A stretch of DNA of 64,000 nucleotides. Source: Niabella soli DSM 19437. GTDB lineage: Bacteria; Bacteroidota; Bacteroidia; Chitinophagales; Chitinophagaceae. The notes under the pieces are model-generated. The model made no database searches. It saw only the letters and a program-made list of their open reading frames with translations, and was not told the origin of the DNA. Positions 27,380-36,216 of this stretch are shown piece by piece. Position 1 is the first letter of the stretch. Every line of letters starts with the position of its first letter. The DNA lies in NCBI RefSeq assembly GCF_000243115.2, contig NZ_CP007035.1:1240001-1304000 (forward strand), written 5' to 3'. The position numbers and the translations under genes are program-made.

Positions 27380-28492
27380 TTATTTCAGCGGAATCACCAT
27401 ATTCCATGTTTTATCCACTTCGTAGGGTTTGGGTCCCGAACCCGTAGCAGCAAATAAATGGGTGGGGCTTCCGTTTTCAAATAACAAAAAGGGGCGTTCA
27501 AAATTGGCCTGATGCGTAACGGTGCCATCGTTCCATTTTATTGTCCGGGAGTAGGCTTTTACAGGACTGGACAATTTCCAATCCACTCCATTCTTAGAAG
27601 TGGCGTGAATACCTCCGCCTTCTTCCCCACAAATGTGACCAAAGCGATCTTTCATTATTAGTTCGTAATGATCTTTATTCCACCATACAAAGGGGTCCTC
27701 CACGTCACTTTCCTTATCTTTTGTACTTTTAAAATCAAACAAGGGTCCATCTGAAAGTCGTTCGTAGGGTCCATTATAACCATTTTTGGATATTGCCGCG
27801 CCCAGCATTAACGGCGGTTCCGGCCCTTTGGGAGAGGATTTGTACATAAGATAGATCTCACCACCAGGAAGTACCACCGGAGAAGGATTGGAAATAATAG
27901 ACGCATCCCATTTACCAGGCCGGGGTTCCATCAGAGGGTGGCTGATCCTTTTCCATGGTCCTTTTACCGAGCTGGAAACAGCTACTGCCGCCCGTTTATG
28001 CATCCAGGCCTTTTGTGCCAATCCGTTTGCCCAGATATTTGCGGCATCATTGGGCACCGGAAAATCATAAGTAACCCCTACATAATATAAGAGGTATTGT
28101 CCATTATATTTTGTAATGCGCGGATTAAACGTACACAATCCATCAAACCATTCTTTTCCTCTTGGTCCCAATACCACCTCTACAAACGAATACGGCCCTT
28201 CGGGTTTATCTGCCACAGCTCTTACAATTTCCGAGTTGGTTACCCAGTTACCAAAACCGATCTCTTTTGGCCACCGGGAAGCAAACATATGATACCTTCC
28301 GTCTTCGCCCTTTACAACTGAAGGATCCCAGATCCAATAATTTTCCATCTCAAAGCCGCCGTCTTTTATTGCCGGCTGCAATTTATCAGCGAAGGATTCG
28401 CCGGCGTAAGACGACGAAAAAGACAGATTATTCACCAGGGCAGGCAATACCAATCCCGCCGATATATTTTTTATAAACTCTTTTCTTAGCAT
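27380..28492 (-). CDS. Exported five-bladed beta-propeller glycoside hydrolase (GH43/GH117-like)
   Basis: 370 residues with a twin-lysine-type export signal (LRKEFIKNISAGLVLPAL) similar to Tat signals of Bacteroidota sugar enzymes. The propeller starts with IWDPSVVKGEDGRYHMFASRW, and later has NPRITKYNGQYLLYYVGV, ISNPSPVVLPGGEIYLMYKSS and DVEDPFVWWNKDHYELIMKD. Repeated D-P-x-V motifs are typical of clan F/L propellers. I cannot decide the family number or substrate. The gene is monocistronic on the minus strand. Confidence 0.75.
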   Translation of the reverse strand: MLRKEFIKNISAGLVLPALVNNLSFSSSYAGESFADKLQPAIKDGGFEMENYWIWDPSVVKGEDGRYHMFASRWPKEIGFGNWVTNSEIVRAVADKPEGPYSFVEVVLGPRGKEWFDGLCTFNPRITKYNGQYLLYYVGVTYDFPVPNDAANIWANGLAQKAWMHKRAAVAVSSSVKGPWKRISHPLMEPRPGKWDASIISNPSPVVLPGGEIYLMYKSSPKGPEPPLMLGAAISKNGYNGPYERLSDGPLFDFKSTKDKESDVEDPFVWWNKDHYELIMKDRFGHICGEEGGGIHATSKNGVDWKLSSPVKAYSRTIKWNDGTVTHQANFERPFLLFENGSPTHLFAATGSGPKPYEVDKTWNMVIPLK

Positions 28493-28775
28493 GCGTCCGC
28501 TTTATAGTATCAACAATTGAATAAATCCGGCAATCTATCGATATCCTGCCGGAGTAATATTTCACCTATTATCCGTCAGCAAATTTACCGTTGAAAAAAC
28601 GAAGCAATAGATTTTATGGCTAAAACAATACTATATTTTATTAAGCGCCGATATGATCTGCAGTATCAACTCCTTGTCAATCACTGCTCGGCCTTCACCG
28701 GCCCCACTCAATACCCGAAAGGCGCGCTCATCATCGCGCTCAAAGGTTAGCTCCTTTCCATTTATTACTACGTTA

Positions 28776-28918
28776 TCAAAAATCGAACAGCGCTTTCATT
28801 CTTTCCTTTCTAGTTTCAATATCAAAACCGGCCAAATAATTTTGGGTTGTTTATATATCGGAATGGCCGAGGCTTTCAGCAAGGTAAAGGGCCTCGTTGC
28901 GCTGTTGAATGCACGGGG
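28776..28918 (-). pseudogene. C-terminal fragment of a tyrosine recombinase with in-frame stop
   Basis: The frame reads QQRNEALYLAESLGHSDI, a stop (TAA), then TTQNNLAGFDIETRKERMK and a normal end (ALFDF). LGHSDI-x-TTQNYLAGFD is the box around the catalytic His and Tyr of Bacteroidota phage-type integrases; here the catalytic Tyr position is Asn and one codon has become a stop. It is a relic of a past integration event about 1.7 kb left of the present island. Between 28636 and 28775 another short coding-like frame (NGKELTFERDDERAFRVL) of unknown origin follows. Confidence 0.6.
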
Positions 28919-28930
28919 AAAAGCATACAA

Positions 28931-30124
28931 TTACGCAGACTCTTGCTGAAGCTCAGGATTAGTTTTGGAAATATACAAGCCGATATATATAATTACAAAT
29001 ATTGTTACAACTGATGCTGCTAAAAAGGCTGCGCCTGCACCAAATTGAAACCAGATCCAGCCGGTTAAAGAGCTCGCCAACATGGCGCAGATACTCTGAA
29101 ACCCCGAATAGGTGCCAATAGCCGTTGCCGTATCCTTTTTATCAGTGATATTGCTGATCCAGGCTTTGGAAACTCCTTCTGTAGCCGCTGCATAAATACC
29201 ATAAAGAAAAAACAATGCATAAAAAAGGTAAGGCCGACTGCTAAACCCTACGCCGGCATAAACAACAGAAAAAAGAAACAGTCCGAAAAGAAAAGTTCTT
29301 TTTAATCCTAATTTATCTGCAAGGCTGCCAATTGGAAAGGCGGATAAAGCATATACCAAATTATAAAAAATATAAACCTTTATAACACCCGCATCCGTCA
29401 TGCCCGACTGACGGGCCTTTAGTAACAGGAATACGTCTGAGCTGTTAAATAAAGTAAAGACCAGCAACCCGGCAACCAGTTTTTTATAAGGAGCAGGACT
29501 ATACTTCCAATAATGAAAAAAAGAAAAGAAAGATACCCGGCCTGGGGCCTCTTTCAGCCTGCGGTTTTTATCTTTTAACAGCAAAGCACATCCAACCGCC
29601 AGCAGCCCCGGCACAAGGGCAATAATAAAGAGGTTTTTGTATTGCTCCGGATGAAACTGCAAATAAATTAATGCCAACAGCGGCCCTATCACGGCTCCAA
29701 GCGTATCCATCGAGCGATGAAAACCGAACACTTTCCCTTTGGTAGCCGATGTGGCTTCATCAGATAAAATTGCATCTCTTGCTCCGGTGCGTAATCCTTT
29801 ACCTAACCGGTCAATGGTCCTTGCAAAAAATATCCATACAGGGGTAATAAAGATGGCCATCATCGGTTTGGAAATCGCGCTTAAAAAATAGCCCCATTGC
29901 ACAAAAGGCATCCTGCGCCCGCTATGGTCCGACAGTTTACCAAAGTATCCCTTGCTTAAGCCCGCAACCGCCTCCGCTACCCCTTCCAGCACTCCGATCA
30001 ATACGATGGAGAACCCGATGCTTTTTAAATACAGCGGCATAACGGGATAAAGCATTTCGCTGGCGGTGTCTGTTAACAGACTTACCAGGGATAGAATCCA
30101 GATGGTGCGGGTAATGGCTTTCAA
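28931..30124 (-). CDS. MFS transporter
   Basis: 397 residues with about 12 membrane helices. It has the MFS loop 2-3 motif GKLSDHSGRRMPFVQWGYFLSA and the second-half equivalent GSLADKLGLKRTFLFG. The N-terminus LVSLLTDTASEMLYPVMPLYL is typical of a group of predicted drug/metabolite exporters. The substrate is unknown. The stop codon is 12 bases from the integrase relic, and the gene is not in an operon. Confidence 0.88.
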   Translation of the reverse strand: MKAITRTIWILSLVSLLTDTASEMLYPVMPLYLKSIGFSIVLIGVLEGVAEAVAGLSKGYFGKLSDHSGRRMPFVQWGYFLSAISKPMMAIFITPVWIFFARTIDRLGKGLRTGARDAILSDEATSATKGKVFGFHRSMDTLGAVIGPLLALIYLQFHPEQYKNLFIIALVPGLLAVGCALLLKDKNRRLKEAPGRVSFFSFFHYWKYSPAPYKKLVAGLLVFTLFNSSDVFLLLKARQSGMTDAGVIKVYIFYNLVYALSAFPIGSLADKLGLKRTFLFGLFLFSVVYAGVGFSSRPYLFYALFFLYGIYAAATEGVSKAWISNITDKKDTATAIGTYSGFQSICAMLASSLTGWIWFQFGAGAAFLAASVVTIFVIIYIGLYISKTNPELQQESA

Positions 30125-30420
30125 CTATTTTGAGCAATTTATCTTGTAAAAATAAATAATTGCATATGAAATAGGTATCGGCCGCAATATTGAATAATAG
30201 TAAGGGTGCCGTATGGAGTACCTCTAAACAAATACTACCGATCTTAATACGAACCGCAGCGATCATTTACGATTAGTGATGTCGGTTTAGCTTAATTGGG
30301 AAAGACAATGCTTGAGCAATTTTTAATCGACGCTGGTGGCCTAAATTTTAGTCTACTTTTTGACTCGATCCTATTGAATCCTGAAAGTCAGTCGCTTAAA
30401 AGTAAAGTAGGGTAAAAAGC

Positions 30421-30452
30421 AAAAAGGATCACCATTACTGATGATCCTTTTT
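30421..30452. terminator. Hairpin terminator beside the tRNA-like end
   Basis: AAAAAGGATCA (30421-30431) pairs exactly with TGATCCTTTTT (30442-30452) around a 10-base loop. A/T tracts on both sides allow termination in either direction. On the minus strand it would directly follow the tRNA-end-like sequence at 30453-30468. Confidence 0.7.
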
Positions 30453-30468
30453 GCGGACCGGACGGGAT
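30453..30468 (-). other. tRNA 3'-end-like sequence, possible attachment site core
   Basis: On the minus strand it reads ATCCCGTCCGGTCCGC, which looks like the last part of a T arm followed by an acceptor 3' strand (GGTCCGC), then directly the terminator hairpin. The rest of a tRNA is absent. This arrangement is what remains when an element integrates into a tRNA 3' end and the intact tRNA sits at the other end. The matching copy was not found in this window, so the call is tentative. Confidence 0.4.
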
Positions 30469-30528
30469 AAGTCACAGGCCCATATTTCATTGATTATCAA
30501 TTGCGATTCTTTTCTGGTCTACTTTTAG

Positions 30529-30613
30529 TCTACTTCCAAGCACGAAATCCTTCAAATCTTACTGCACTTTATAACGCTTAACGTTAACAGCATAAAGTTA
30601 CACTTCTTTTGAC
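30529..30613. repeat. Left copy of a diverged direct repeat flanking abiH
   Basis: From TCTACTT onward this stretch aligns without gaps with 32003-32087, about two thirds of positions identical. The core CAAATCTTACTGCACTTTAT is matched by CAAATCTTACTTCATTTTAT. The 597-base gap 30125-30721 otherwise contains no gene; TAGCTTAATTGG at 30290-30301 looks like a decayed tRNA D arm. Confidence 0.6.
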
Positions 30614-30721
30614 ACAAACGCTTACATAAAAGTATCTATTACCTATAGATCCTCTATTCTCTTACTACATCAACCACCGGATTTTAATTTTGCCATAAAT
30701 TTGTTATGCCCAATTAAAAAC

Positions 30722-31843
30722 CTAAGAGACCACTTGTGGCAAAAAGTTATTGACGTCATAAGGGACAACCAAATCCCTCATTCTTTGTTTTTTATTAAAG
30801 TGGCGCGATATATTCTGTGTTAGTTCTTTATAGTTAGTCTCATCAAGATGACTCCCCCGGCGACGATGAAATATCTTAATCGACCGGCAGTTGTCATGCT
30901 CAAATATACCGTTTAACATCACCCGGTCAGATAGCCCGCATGAATGTCCCATTATCTGAACCTGGTATTCACCTTCCATCAAAAATCGTGACAGTCTACG
31001 CAAGTTGTCGGTTCTAAAATAACCAAAGGATTTCATATTGTCGAGAAACCGATTATCGTTCTTTTTCTCTAAGATTTTATAATGATCATCCATCTCATCC
31101 CCAAATCCAAAGATCAGCGGATTCTCAACATTATATAGTTCTCCGTGAATATGAATAGAATCAATTAATGGATTGTTCGCAAATTTCGGATTTAGATCAT
31201 GCATATAAAGATCCGGAGTATATGTATAATTGAAGTTAAGAATAAGAATATGATCACATCTGTCTAGCTCTGAAGGACCTTTTAGAAAGTCCGATTCATT
31301 AAATGGCTCTGCAAATACATCATACAAAAATTTATTCCGGGGAGGCTCAGGCAGTTTTTTCAGATAATCATGTAGGTTCTTTTTTATACTTTCAATACCG
31401 CTATTTAATGTATTCAGTTTTCTATCGTAGTTATTAGTGTCAGATGATGCAATGCGTATTAATTCGTCATAATATATTTGTTCAATATCCACCCACCCCA
31501 ATGTCAAACATGAATTTATTGCTTTTTTTAATACTGGATTTAGGCACTGAACATCAAATTGTTGTTGAGACTTTTCGACACTTGTAGTAATCAAAACCTC
31601 ATCTATCGAAAAGGCATTAAGCACTAATTGCCAATTACCGGGATCATTAATGGCCGTTTTAATATCTCCCGTCTCATAAAAACCGAACCTACTTGTTATC
31701 CTAAAATCGGAGCTTGAATGACTTTTTTTATCAAGCGCTTCGTTTGCACACCTTCTCAAAAAATCTATTAAAAAATCCTTATAACTGGTCTTCATCCCAT
31801 GTGCTAAATCGAAACCATTTCCTATTAGTATTAGTTTATTCAT
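30722..31843 (-). CDS. AbiH family abortive-infection-like protein
   Basis: 373 residues. The diagnostic N-terminus is LILIGNGFDLAHGMKTSYKDF (residues 4-24), and ILNFNYTYTPDLY followed by IHIHGELYNVENPLIFGFGDEMD in the middle are also typical. AbiH was described as an abortive-infection phage-defence protein. The fold is thought to be SIR2/Rossmann-related, but the mechanism is unresolved. It is AT-rich, stands alone on the minus strand and is bracketed by a diverged direct repeat, which suggests a swappable cargo gene at the island end. Confidence 0.88.
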   Translation of the reverse strand: MNKLILIGNGFDLAHGMKTSYKDFLIDFLRRCANEALDKKSHSSSDFRITSRFGFYETGDIKTAINDPGNWQLVLNAFSIDEVLITTSVEKSQQQFDVQCLNPVLKKAINSCLTLGWVDIEQIYYDELIRIASSDTNNYDRKLNTLNSGIESIKKNLHDYLKKLPEPPRNKFLYDVFAEPFNESDFLKGPSELDRCDHILILNFNYTYTPDLYMHDLNPKFANNPLIDSIHIHGELYNVENPLIFGFGDEMDDHYKILEKKNDNRFLDNMKSFGYFRTDNLRRLSRFLMEGEYQVQIMGHSCGLSDRVMLNGIFEHDNCRSIKIFHRRRGSHLDETNYKELTQNISRHFNKKQRMRDLVVPYDVNNFLPQVVS

Positions 31844-32002
31844 ACAGAATTATTGGAATTTCACTACAAATTCTATCCTCAGCTAACAGAATTACTATTT
31901 TATAACAGACGGCCAGACGGCTTAATTTATTACTGCCGGGTTTCTGTGCCAAAAAGCCAATCGCTGATAATTTATTGAAAATCAGCATCAATTTTTAAAA
32001 GA

Positions 32003-32087
32003 TCTACTTTTAAGAACTAAATTTCACAAATCTTACTTCATTTTATAACTCTTGCTGATGGCTCTATAAAATTACCTCTCTTTTCAT
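32003..32087. repeat. Right copy of the diverged direct repeat flanking abiH
   Basis: Gap-free partner of 30529-30613. It lies in the 414-base gap 31844-32257 between abiH and the first gene of the mobilisation module. No reading frame or terminator is evident in the remainder of this gap. Confidence 0.6.
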
Positions 32088-32257
32088 TTAATCTTTTTTA
32101 TTTATTCTTTTCCAACCGAATTTATCCGATTTTGACCAGTTTGTGTTATCGACCCCGCCTTTGAATAAAGAGCGGAAAACTGACTATTTGGAACCTATTG
32201 AATATTTCGTAAATTTATATAGCTAATCGAATATTACTTACCTAAAAAACACAGAAA

Positions 32258-32977
32258 ATGAAGCATATGAATATGAGGCGTCTGATTGATCAATTTACAT
32301 TTGAACTTCCTGAAAGTCCGAGTTACATTTATACCCGGTTCCGTCAAATTCATGAGCGGAGACGTAGCGTTCATCGATATTGGCCTGCTATAGCTACCCG
32401 GTGTCAGCTAATAGACGGTTACTGGAGAAACGCTCTATTGCATTTTTGCTCATTAATTATTTTAGGCATTTTAATTACTTCGTTTTTTAGTCGTCCTTTA
32501 AATCTGTCTTACATTTTAAGCATTGCAATCTTCACTATTGGCGTTTTCCCACCACTATATTATTTTATTTACCGCCCAATATTTACGGGCAGGTTTCTTC
32601 CGAATTTGGAAAACGCTATAGCCACCTATGAACAACGCGAACTTTCACTACTCGAAAAGTGTAAGCAAGATCAGCTATCCAATCGCGCATTGGTATTGCT
32701 TTTTTACGTATTTGACAAAGCCAGCAAGGCAAACTACCTTTCTCCTAATGATAAATGCGCCGATCTGCTTCACAAATTCTTTGGCGTTAGCACTAAAGGG
32801 ATGAAAAATGAACTTGACTTGGTTTTCAAAAAAGCCAAACGCGCAAAACTGGAATCCCGCCACCTTGTAGAAGTTGGCAAAAGTTTTGAAGACGCCTTCA
32901 AGGTTCTGGAGACAATGAAGTTCTCAGATGGCATAAAATTGTTAAAGCAATTAGAACAACAGTTTCTCAGGTCCTGA
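32258..32977 (+). CDS. Unknown island membrane protein with two TM segments
   Basis: 239 residues, family not recognised. A basic N-terminal 60 residues is followed by two hydrophobic helices (about 64-82 and 86-108), then a helical soluble part. The soluble part includes LLHKFFGVSTKGMKNELDLVF, which resembles a helix-turn-helix-like or checkpoint segment, and ends in leucine-rich helices. It is the first gene of the block leading into the mobilisation genes, 107 bases before the HTH gene. It may regulate or anchor mobilisation, but nothing in the sequence proves it. Confidence 0.6.
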   Translation: MKHMNMRRLIDQFTFELPESPSYIYTRFRQIHERRRSVHRYWPAIATRCQLIDGYWRNALLHFCSLIILGILITSFFSRPLNLSYILSIAIFTIGVFPPLYYFIYRPIFTGRFLPNLENAIATYEQRELSLLEKCKQDQLSNRALVLLFYVFDKASKANYLSPNDKCADLLHKFFGVSTKGMKNELDLVFKKAKRAKLESRHLVEVGKSFEDAFKVLETMKFSDGIKLLKQLEQQFLRS

Positions 32978-33084
32978 TCATAGCAAGAAAAACAACTGAA
33001 TAAGACTATTTAGCCAAAAACAAGTATACTTAGCCCGTATTTCCCTTTCCATAAATCCACTTTAGCTGTCTAATTCAGCTAATA

Positions 33085-33420
33085 ATGGAAAAAAATGGAA
33101 ATGGTGTGCATTCAGCAACACCAATGCTGTTCCCGATAGATCCGGAACAGTTTTGGCAGACACTTCGTGTATTGATACGCGAAGAAGTTGAACAGTTAGA
33201 AAAACGACCTCCACCGGCTACCAGTTATAACACCACCGGCCTCACCTACAAACCACTTTATAAAATTGGGGAGGTCTGCCAGTTATTCCAGGTTACCAAG
33301 CCTACTATTTACGATTGGATCAAACACGGCAAGCTAAAGCCGTACAAGATACGGTCAAGGGTTTATTTTCTTTGGAACGACATCCAGCAATTATTGCAAC
33401 CTGATTCTGGCACACCCTAA
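33085..33420 (+). CDS. Helix-turn-helix (MerR/excisionase-type) DNA-binding protein
   Basis: 111 residues. The C-terminal half (about 55-105) is an HTH_17 domain: YKIGEVCQLFQVTKPTIYDW, then IKHGKLKPYKIRSRVYFLWNDI. Proteins of this size and fold accompany integrases, primases and mobilisation genes in Bacteroidota elements. They act as excisionases or replication/transfer regulators. Here it precedes the primase gene by 57 bases from stop to ATG. Confidence 0.85.
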   Translation: MEKNGNGVHSATPMLFPIDPEQFWQTLRVLIREEVEQLEKRPPPATSYNTTGLTYKPLYKIGEVCQLFQVTKPTIYDWIKHGKLKPYKIRSRVYFLWNDIQQLLQPDSGTP

Positions 33421-33477
33421 AGCGCTGGCTTGGAAATCACCATCAGCAATTTTATTAACACTCAAACTCATGCAAAT

Positions 33478-34416
33478 ATGAATAGTATTAACTGGGAAAC
33501 AATCAGGCAAATTGACCTTATAGACTACCTTGCCTTCCTGGGGCACCATCCGGACATCAAGATGAGCCGCAATCGGGAATATTGGTACTTATCGCCACTT
33601 CCTGGCAGAAATGAAAGAACACCATCTTTTAAGGTGGATCGGCAAAAAAATCTGTGGTATGATCATGGACTGGGAAAAGGCGGCAGTATTATTGATTTCT
33701 GTTTACAATATCATAGCTGCAATATTCACGAAGCGTTGGACAAATTACAGGGATTTCTTTCTTTTCACCGGGGCCAATCACAGGCTTTCCCGCTTTTCAG
33801 CGCAACACCATCGCCCGATGAAAAGAAAAAGATCAAGATAGTGGCAACCGGCCCTATTCAGGCCCCTGCTCTAATCAGTTACCTGGAACAGCGAAAAATC
33901 CCGCTCTCCATCGCGCGGAACTACTGCCGGGAGGTGCAATATGAACTGGGCGATAAAAAATATTACTCCATTGGATTCCCCAATAATGCAGGCGGCTTTG
34001 AGTTAAGGAACGCTCATTTTAAGGGCAGCGCTTCCCCCAAAGACATTACTTTTTTTGACAACTGCAAAAAAGATCTTTATGTATTTGAGGGTTTCTTCAA
34101 TTTTTTGTCGTTCGCAGTTATCCGCCCCCAAACAGGTGCCGGTTTTTCAAATTGCCTGGTGCTAAATTCCCTTGCCTTTTTTGAAAAGAGCCGCTCCCTG
34201 ATGGAGCAGCATCATAAAATATTCTTGTTTTTAGACAGGGATCTATCCGGCAGGCAGTACACACAAAAAGCACTTTCCTGGAATCAGGAAATGGGATCGG
34301 TAAAATACACGGACAGTAGCGAATTATATAAATGCCGTGACGATCTAAACGCCTGGCTGATGGACGGGGCCAAACAACAGGAACAACAAAGGACGCAAAG
34401 AGGCAGAGGGTTTTGA
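33478..34416 (+). CDS. Element-encoded DNA primase with CHC2-like (zinc-less) and Toprim domains
   Basis: 312 residues from ATG 33478; TTG 33430 would add 16 residues. The N-terminal domain follows the CHC2 pattern (LPGRNERTPSFKV, then YDHGLGKGGSIIDFCLQY), but the zinc-binding Cys/His positions are replaced, so no zinc site is visible. The C-terminal Toprim has FFDNCKKDLYVFEGFFNFLS (catalytic Glu) and KIFLFLDRDLSGRQYTQKAL (DxD). It should make primers for element replication or transfer. It is the usual partner of MobC/relaxase genes in mobilizable elements. Confidence 0.85.
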   Translation: MNSINWETIRQIDLIDYLAFLGHHPDIKMSRNREYWYLSPLPGRNERTPSFKVDRQKNLWYDHGLGKGGSIIDFCLQYHSCNIHEALDKLQGFLSFHRGQSQAFPLFSATPSPDEKKKIKIVATGPIQAPALISYLEQRKIPLSIARNYCREVQYELGDKKYYSIGFPNNAGGFELRNAHFKGSASPKDITFFDNCKKDLYVFEGFFNFLSFAVIRPQTGAGFSNCLVLNSLAFFEKSRSLMEQHHKIFLFLDRDLSGRQYTQKALSWNQEMGSVKYTDSSELYKCRDDLNAWLMDGAKQQEQQRTQRGRGF

Positions 34417-34464
34417 TCTTTCCCCCTTTGCATCACTATTTATTTATTATAAAAGAATTAAAAC

Positions 34465-35178
34465 ATGCAGCAATTTCAATTTAACATTCAGGCTAAGGGC
34501 GGCGCCGGTAAATCAATGCTTACTTATTTGCAGGCATTAAAACAGCAAGGGAACGACCGGGCCTATTTTGTGGACTTTGACAGTTCTGTAAAATCAAGTT
34601 GTCAACAGTTAAGATTCCTCCAGGGCAAAACGCCGTCGCGTTTTGCGACAATGAGCCTGCTGGACAGCCGCGAAAAACTGGATCGCCAATTGCTTTTTGA
34701 AAACCTATACGAACTTTCGCAAAAGGACTACGACTGTTTTTATCTGGACTTTGGCGCTCCGGAAAGTGATCAATTGCCATCCCTTTTTTCAAAAGATTAT
34801 ACTATTGAAGAGTTTAAGGATGTGCAAGACCAATTAAACGCTCAATTTATTTTTAATGTTATTATCGCCGGGGGCAGCGCCTATGAACCCTGTACAAATT
34901 ACCTGCAAAAGATTACCATATTGAATGGAGGTGTTTTTGAAACTAACATTTATGTTAATGAAAGTACGTTTGCAGGTACACCACAGCTGATTAGGGAATT
35001 GATGGCTTTCAGGTCTGCGACCGAAAACCATATAGGCGCTATTAAACTATATGGAGACTTTGATATCACCACAGCCCCGCACAGGAGCATTCTGCAAAAA
35101 ATCAGCGAAGGGAAAGGGATTGAAGCCTATGCGTTTATCGAAAGGATAAAAATGCTCAAAGAGTTATCAAAAATTTAA
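34465..35178 (+). CDS. ParA-like P-loop ATPase of the mobilisation module
   Basis: 237 residues. A deviant-type Walker A motif AKGGAGKSMLT lies at residues 10-20, then FVDFDSS as the Walker A'-like strand end and DCFYLDFGAPESDQLPSLF as the Walker B region. ParA/MinD-like ATPases in mobilizable Bacteroidota elements may support partition or transfer. It is followed, after 4 bases, by the membrane-anchored protein at 35183, so the two are translationally linked. Confidence 0.8.
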   Translation: MQQFQFNIQAKGGAGKSMLTYLQALKQQGNDRAYFVDFDSSVKSSCQQLRFLQGKTPSRFATMSLLDSREKLDRQLLFENLYELSQKDYDCFYLDFGAPESDQLPSLFSKDYTIEEFKDVQDQLNAQFIFNVIIAGGSAYEPCTNYLQKITILNGGVFETNIYVNESTFAGTPQLIRELMAFRSATENHIGAIKLYGDFDITTAPHRSILQKISEGKGIEAYAFIERIKMLKELSKI

Positions 35179-35182
35179 GCCC

Positions 35183-35626
35183 ATGCAACAATCGCGGATT
35201 GATTTAAAGAAACTTCGGTTACAGATTGCGCTTCAATATGGCATTGAGCTGGATGAAACTACCCTTACCATTCTAGCCATTTTATTACAGGAAGGTAAAC
35301 ACCTGTTTACACCAATGCATACAAAACTGGCTGAAATGGCAGAACAAATGCAGCAATCAAAAAAGACGTTGCAGGTAGACCCTGATCATCCCCGGTGGCA
35401 GGCGTTCTGGCACGGCATGGGGCAATGGGGCCTTGGCTTATGCCTGGCAATAATTGCCCTCCTGGTCGTTTTCTCCATCACCCTTAGCAATGACAAAAAG
35501 CAGCAGGACATGCAACAGGCGCTTGTGTGGTATAAAGAACATTACGAAGCGGCGCAAAAGCTAATTGATAAGGCGGGCGCGGGCACTGGCACTACTGGAA
35601 AAAAATCCAGGCAACGGAATAAATAG
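35183..35626 (+). CDS. Unknown single-TM protein of the mobilisation module
   Basis: 147 residues, not recognised. An N-terminal helical part of about 75 residues precedes one membrane segment (about 91-110, LGLCLAIIALLVVFSITL), and then a charged coiled-coil-like tail with a Lys-rich end (GKKSRQRNK). It follows the ParA-like gene by 4 bases and precedes 35635 by 8 bases. It may tether the ATPase or relaxosome to the membrane; this is inference. Confidence 0.65.
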   Translation: MQQSRIDLKKLRLQIALQYGIELDETTLTILAILLQEGKHLFTPMHTKLAEMAEQMQQSKKTLQVDPDHPRWQAFWHGMGQWGLGLCLAIIALLVVFSITLSNDKKQQDMQQALVWYKEHYEAAQKLIDKAGAGTGTTGKKSRQRNK

Positions 35627-35634
35627 CGAAAATC

Positions 35635-35973
35635 ATGTATAAAGAATTTATAAGAAAAGATCTGCTGGATAATGGGTACGGGGTGTACGGTAAAATATTG
35701 GATATCTACCGGGAACAAATGGCGTTCTTGGAAACCCCTTCCCGCTTTCGCCGGTGGCTATCTGTTGAACTCGATGTTCCTTTAGAAAAAATAAATCTTA
35801 GCAGCCTTAATTCGGCGCTGCAACAACAGCGGAAGAAAGATGCACAGAATAAGCGACGCAACCCACCGGTAGCCTTACCCCAGGCTGATCACTATGTAAA
35901 CAAAGTGGAAGGATTTCAATTTTCAAAACCCGGATCGGGCGATAAGAAACAGCCACGGATCAATGAACTATAA
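35635..35973 (+). CDS. Unknown small basic protein of the mobilisation module
   Basis: 112 residues, not recognised. It has no membrane segment. The middle is rich in Gln/Lys/Arg (LQQQRKKDAQNKRRNPP) and could bind nucleic acid or partner proteins. It is the last gene of the tight primase-ParA-TM-basic run, just before the candidate oriT. A relaxosome accessory role is possible but not shown. Confidence 0.6.
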   Translation: MYKEFIRKDLLDNGYGVYGKILDIYREQMAFLETPSRFRRWLSVELDVPLEKINLSSLNSALQQQRKKDAQNKRRNPPVALPQADHYVNKVEGFQFSKPGSGDKKQPRINEL

Positions 35974-36070
35974 AACGCAGCACAATAAGCGCACTCCAAT
36001 TCCCTTTCATGGTATATAGGCGTCAATGAAGAAACTCCGGGCTTGAATAAGCCTCAACACATTTAATTAA

Positions 36071-36216
36071 GATCAAACAAGCCTGATCCTGCGGATCTAA
36101 GCCTGTTTGATCCGGTTTAGTACATCGATTTTTCGGGAGCCAGCTATGTTCTCGTAGGCTCGTAACCTCACCTACTTCGAACATGCTGGCCCATTCATGC
36201 CGCTTTGGGGCGGCAT
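36071..36216. other. Candidate origin of transfer (oriT) upstream of mobC
   Basis: The 290-base region between 35973 and 36264 has no gene but dense symmetry. GATCAAACAAGC (36071-36082) faces GCCTGTTTGATC (36101-36112) with one mismatch. GATCC-TGC-GGATC (36085-36097) is a hairpin inside that loop. ATGCCGC (36197-36203) faces GCGGCAT (36210-36216). AAGCCTG occurs twice as a direct repeat. Inverted repeats directly upstream of mobC and the relaxase are where oriT normally lies. The nick site cannot be assigned by eye. Confidence 0.5.

Noticed and set aside
30281-30341. Functional tRNA gene
   Set aside because: Only a D-arm-like string is present; no acceptor pairing, anticodon arm or T arm can be drawn.
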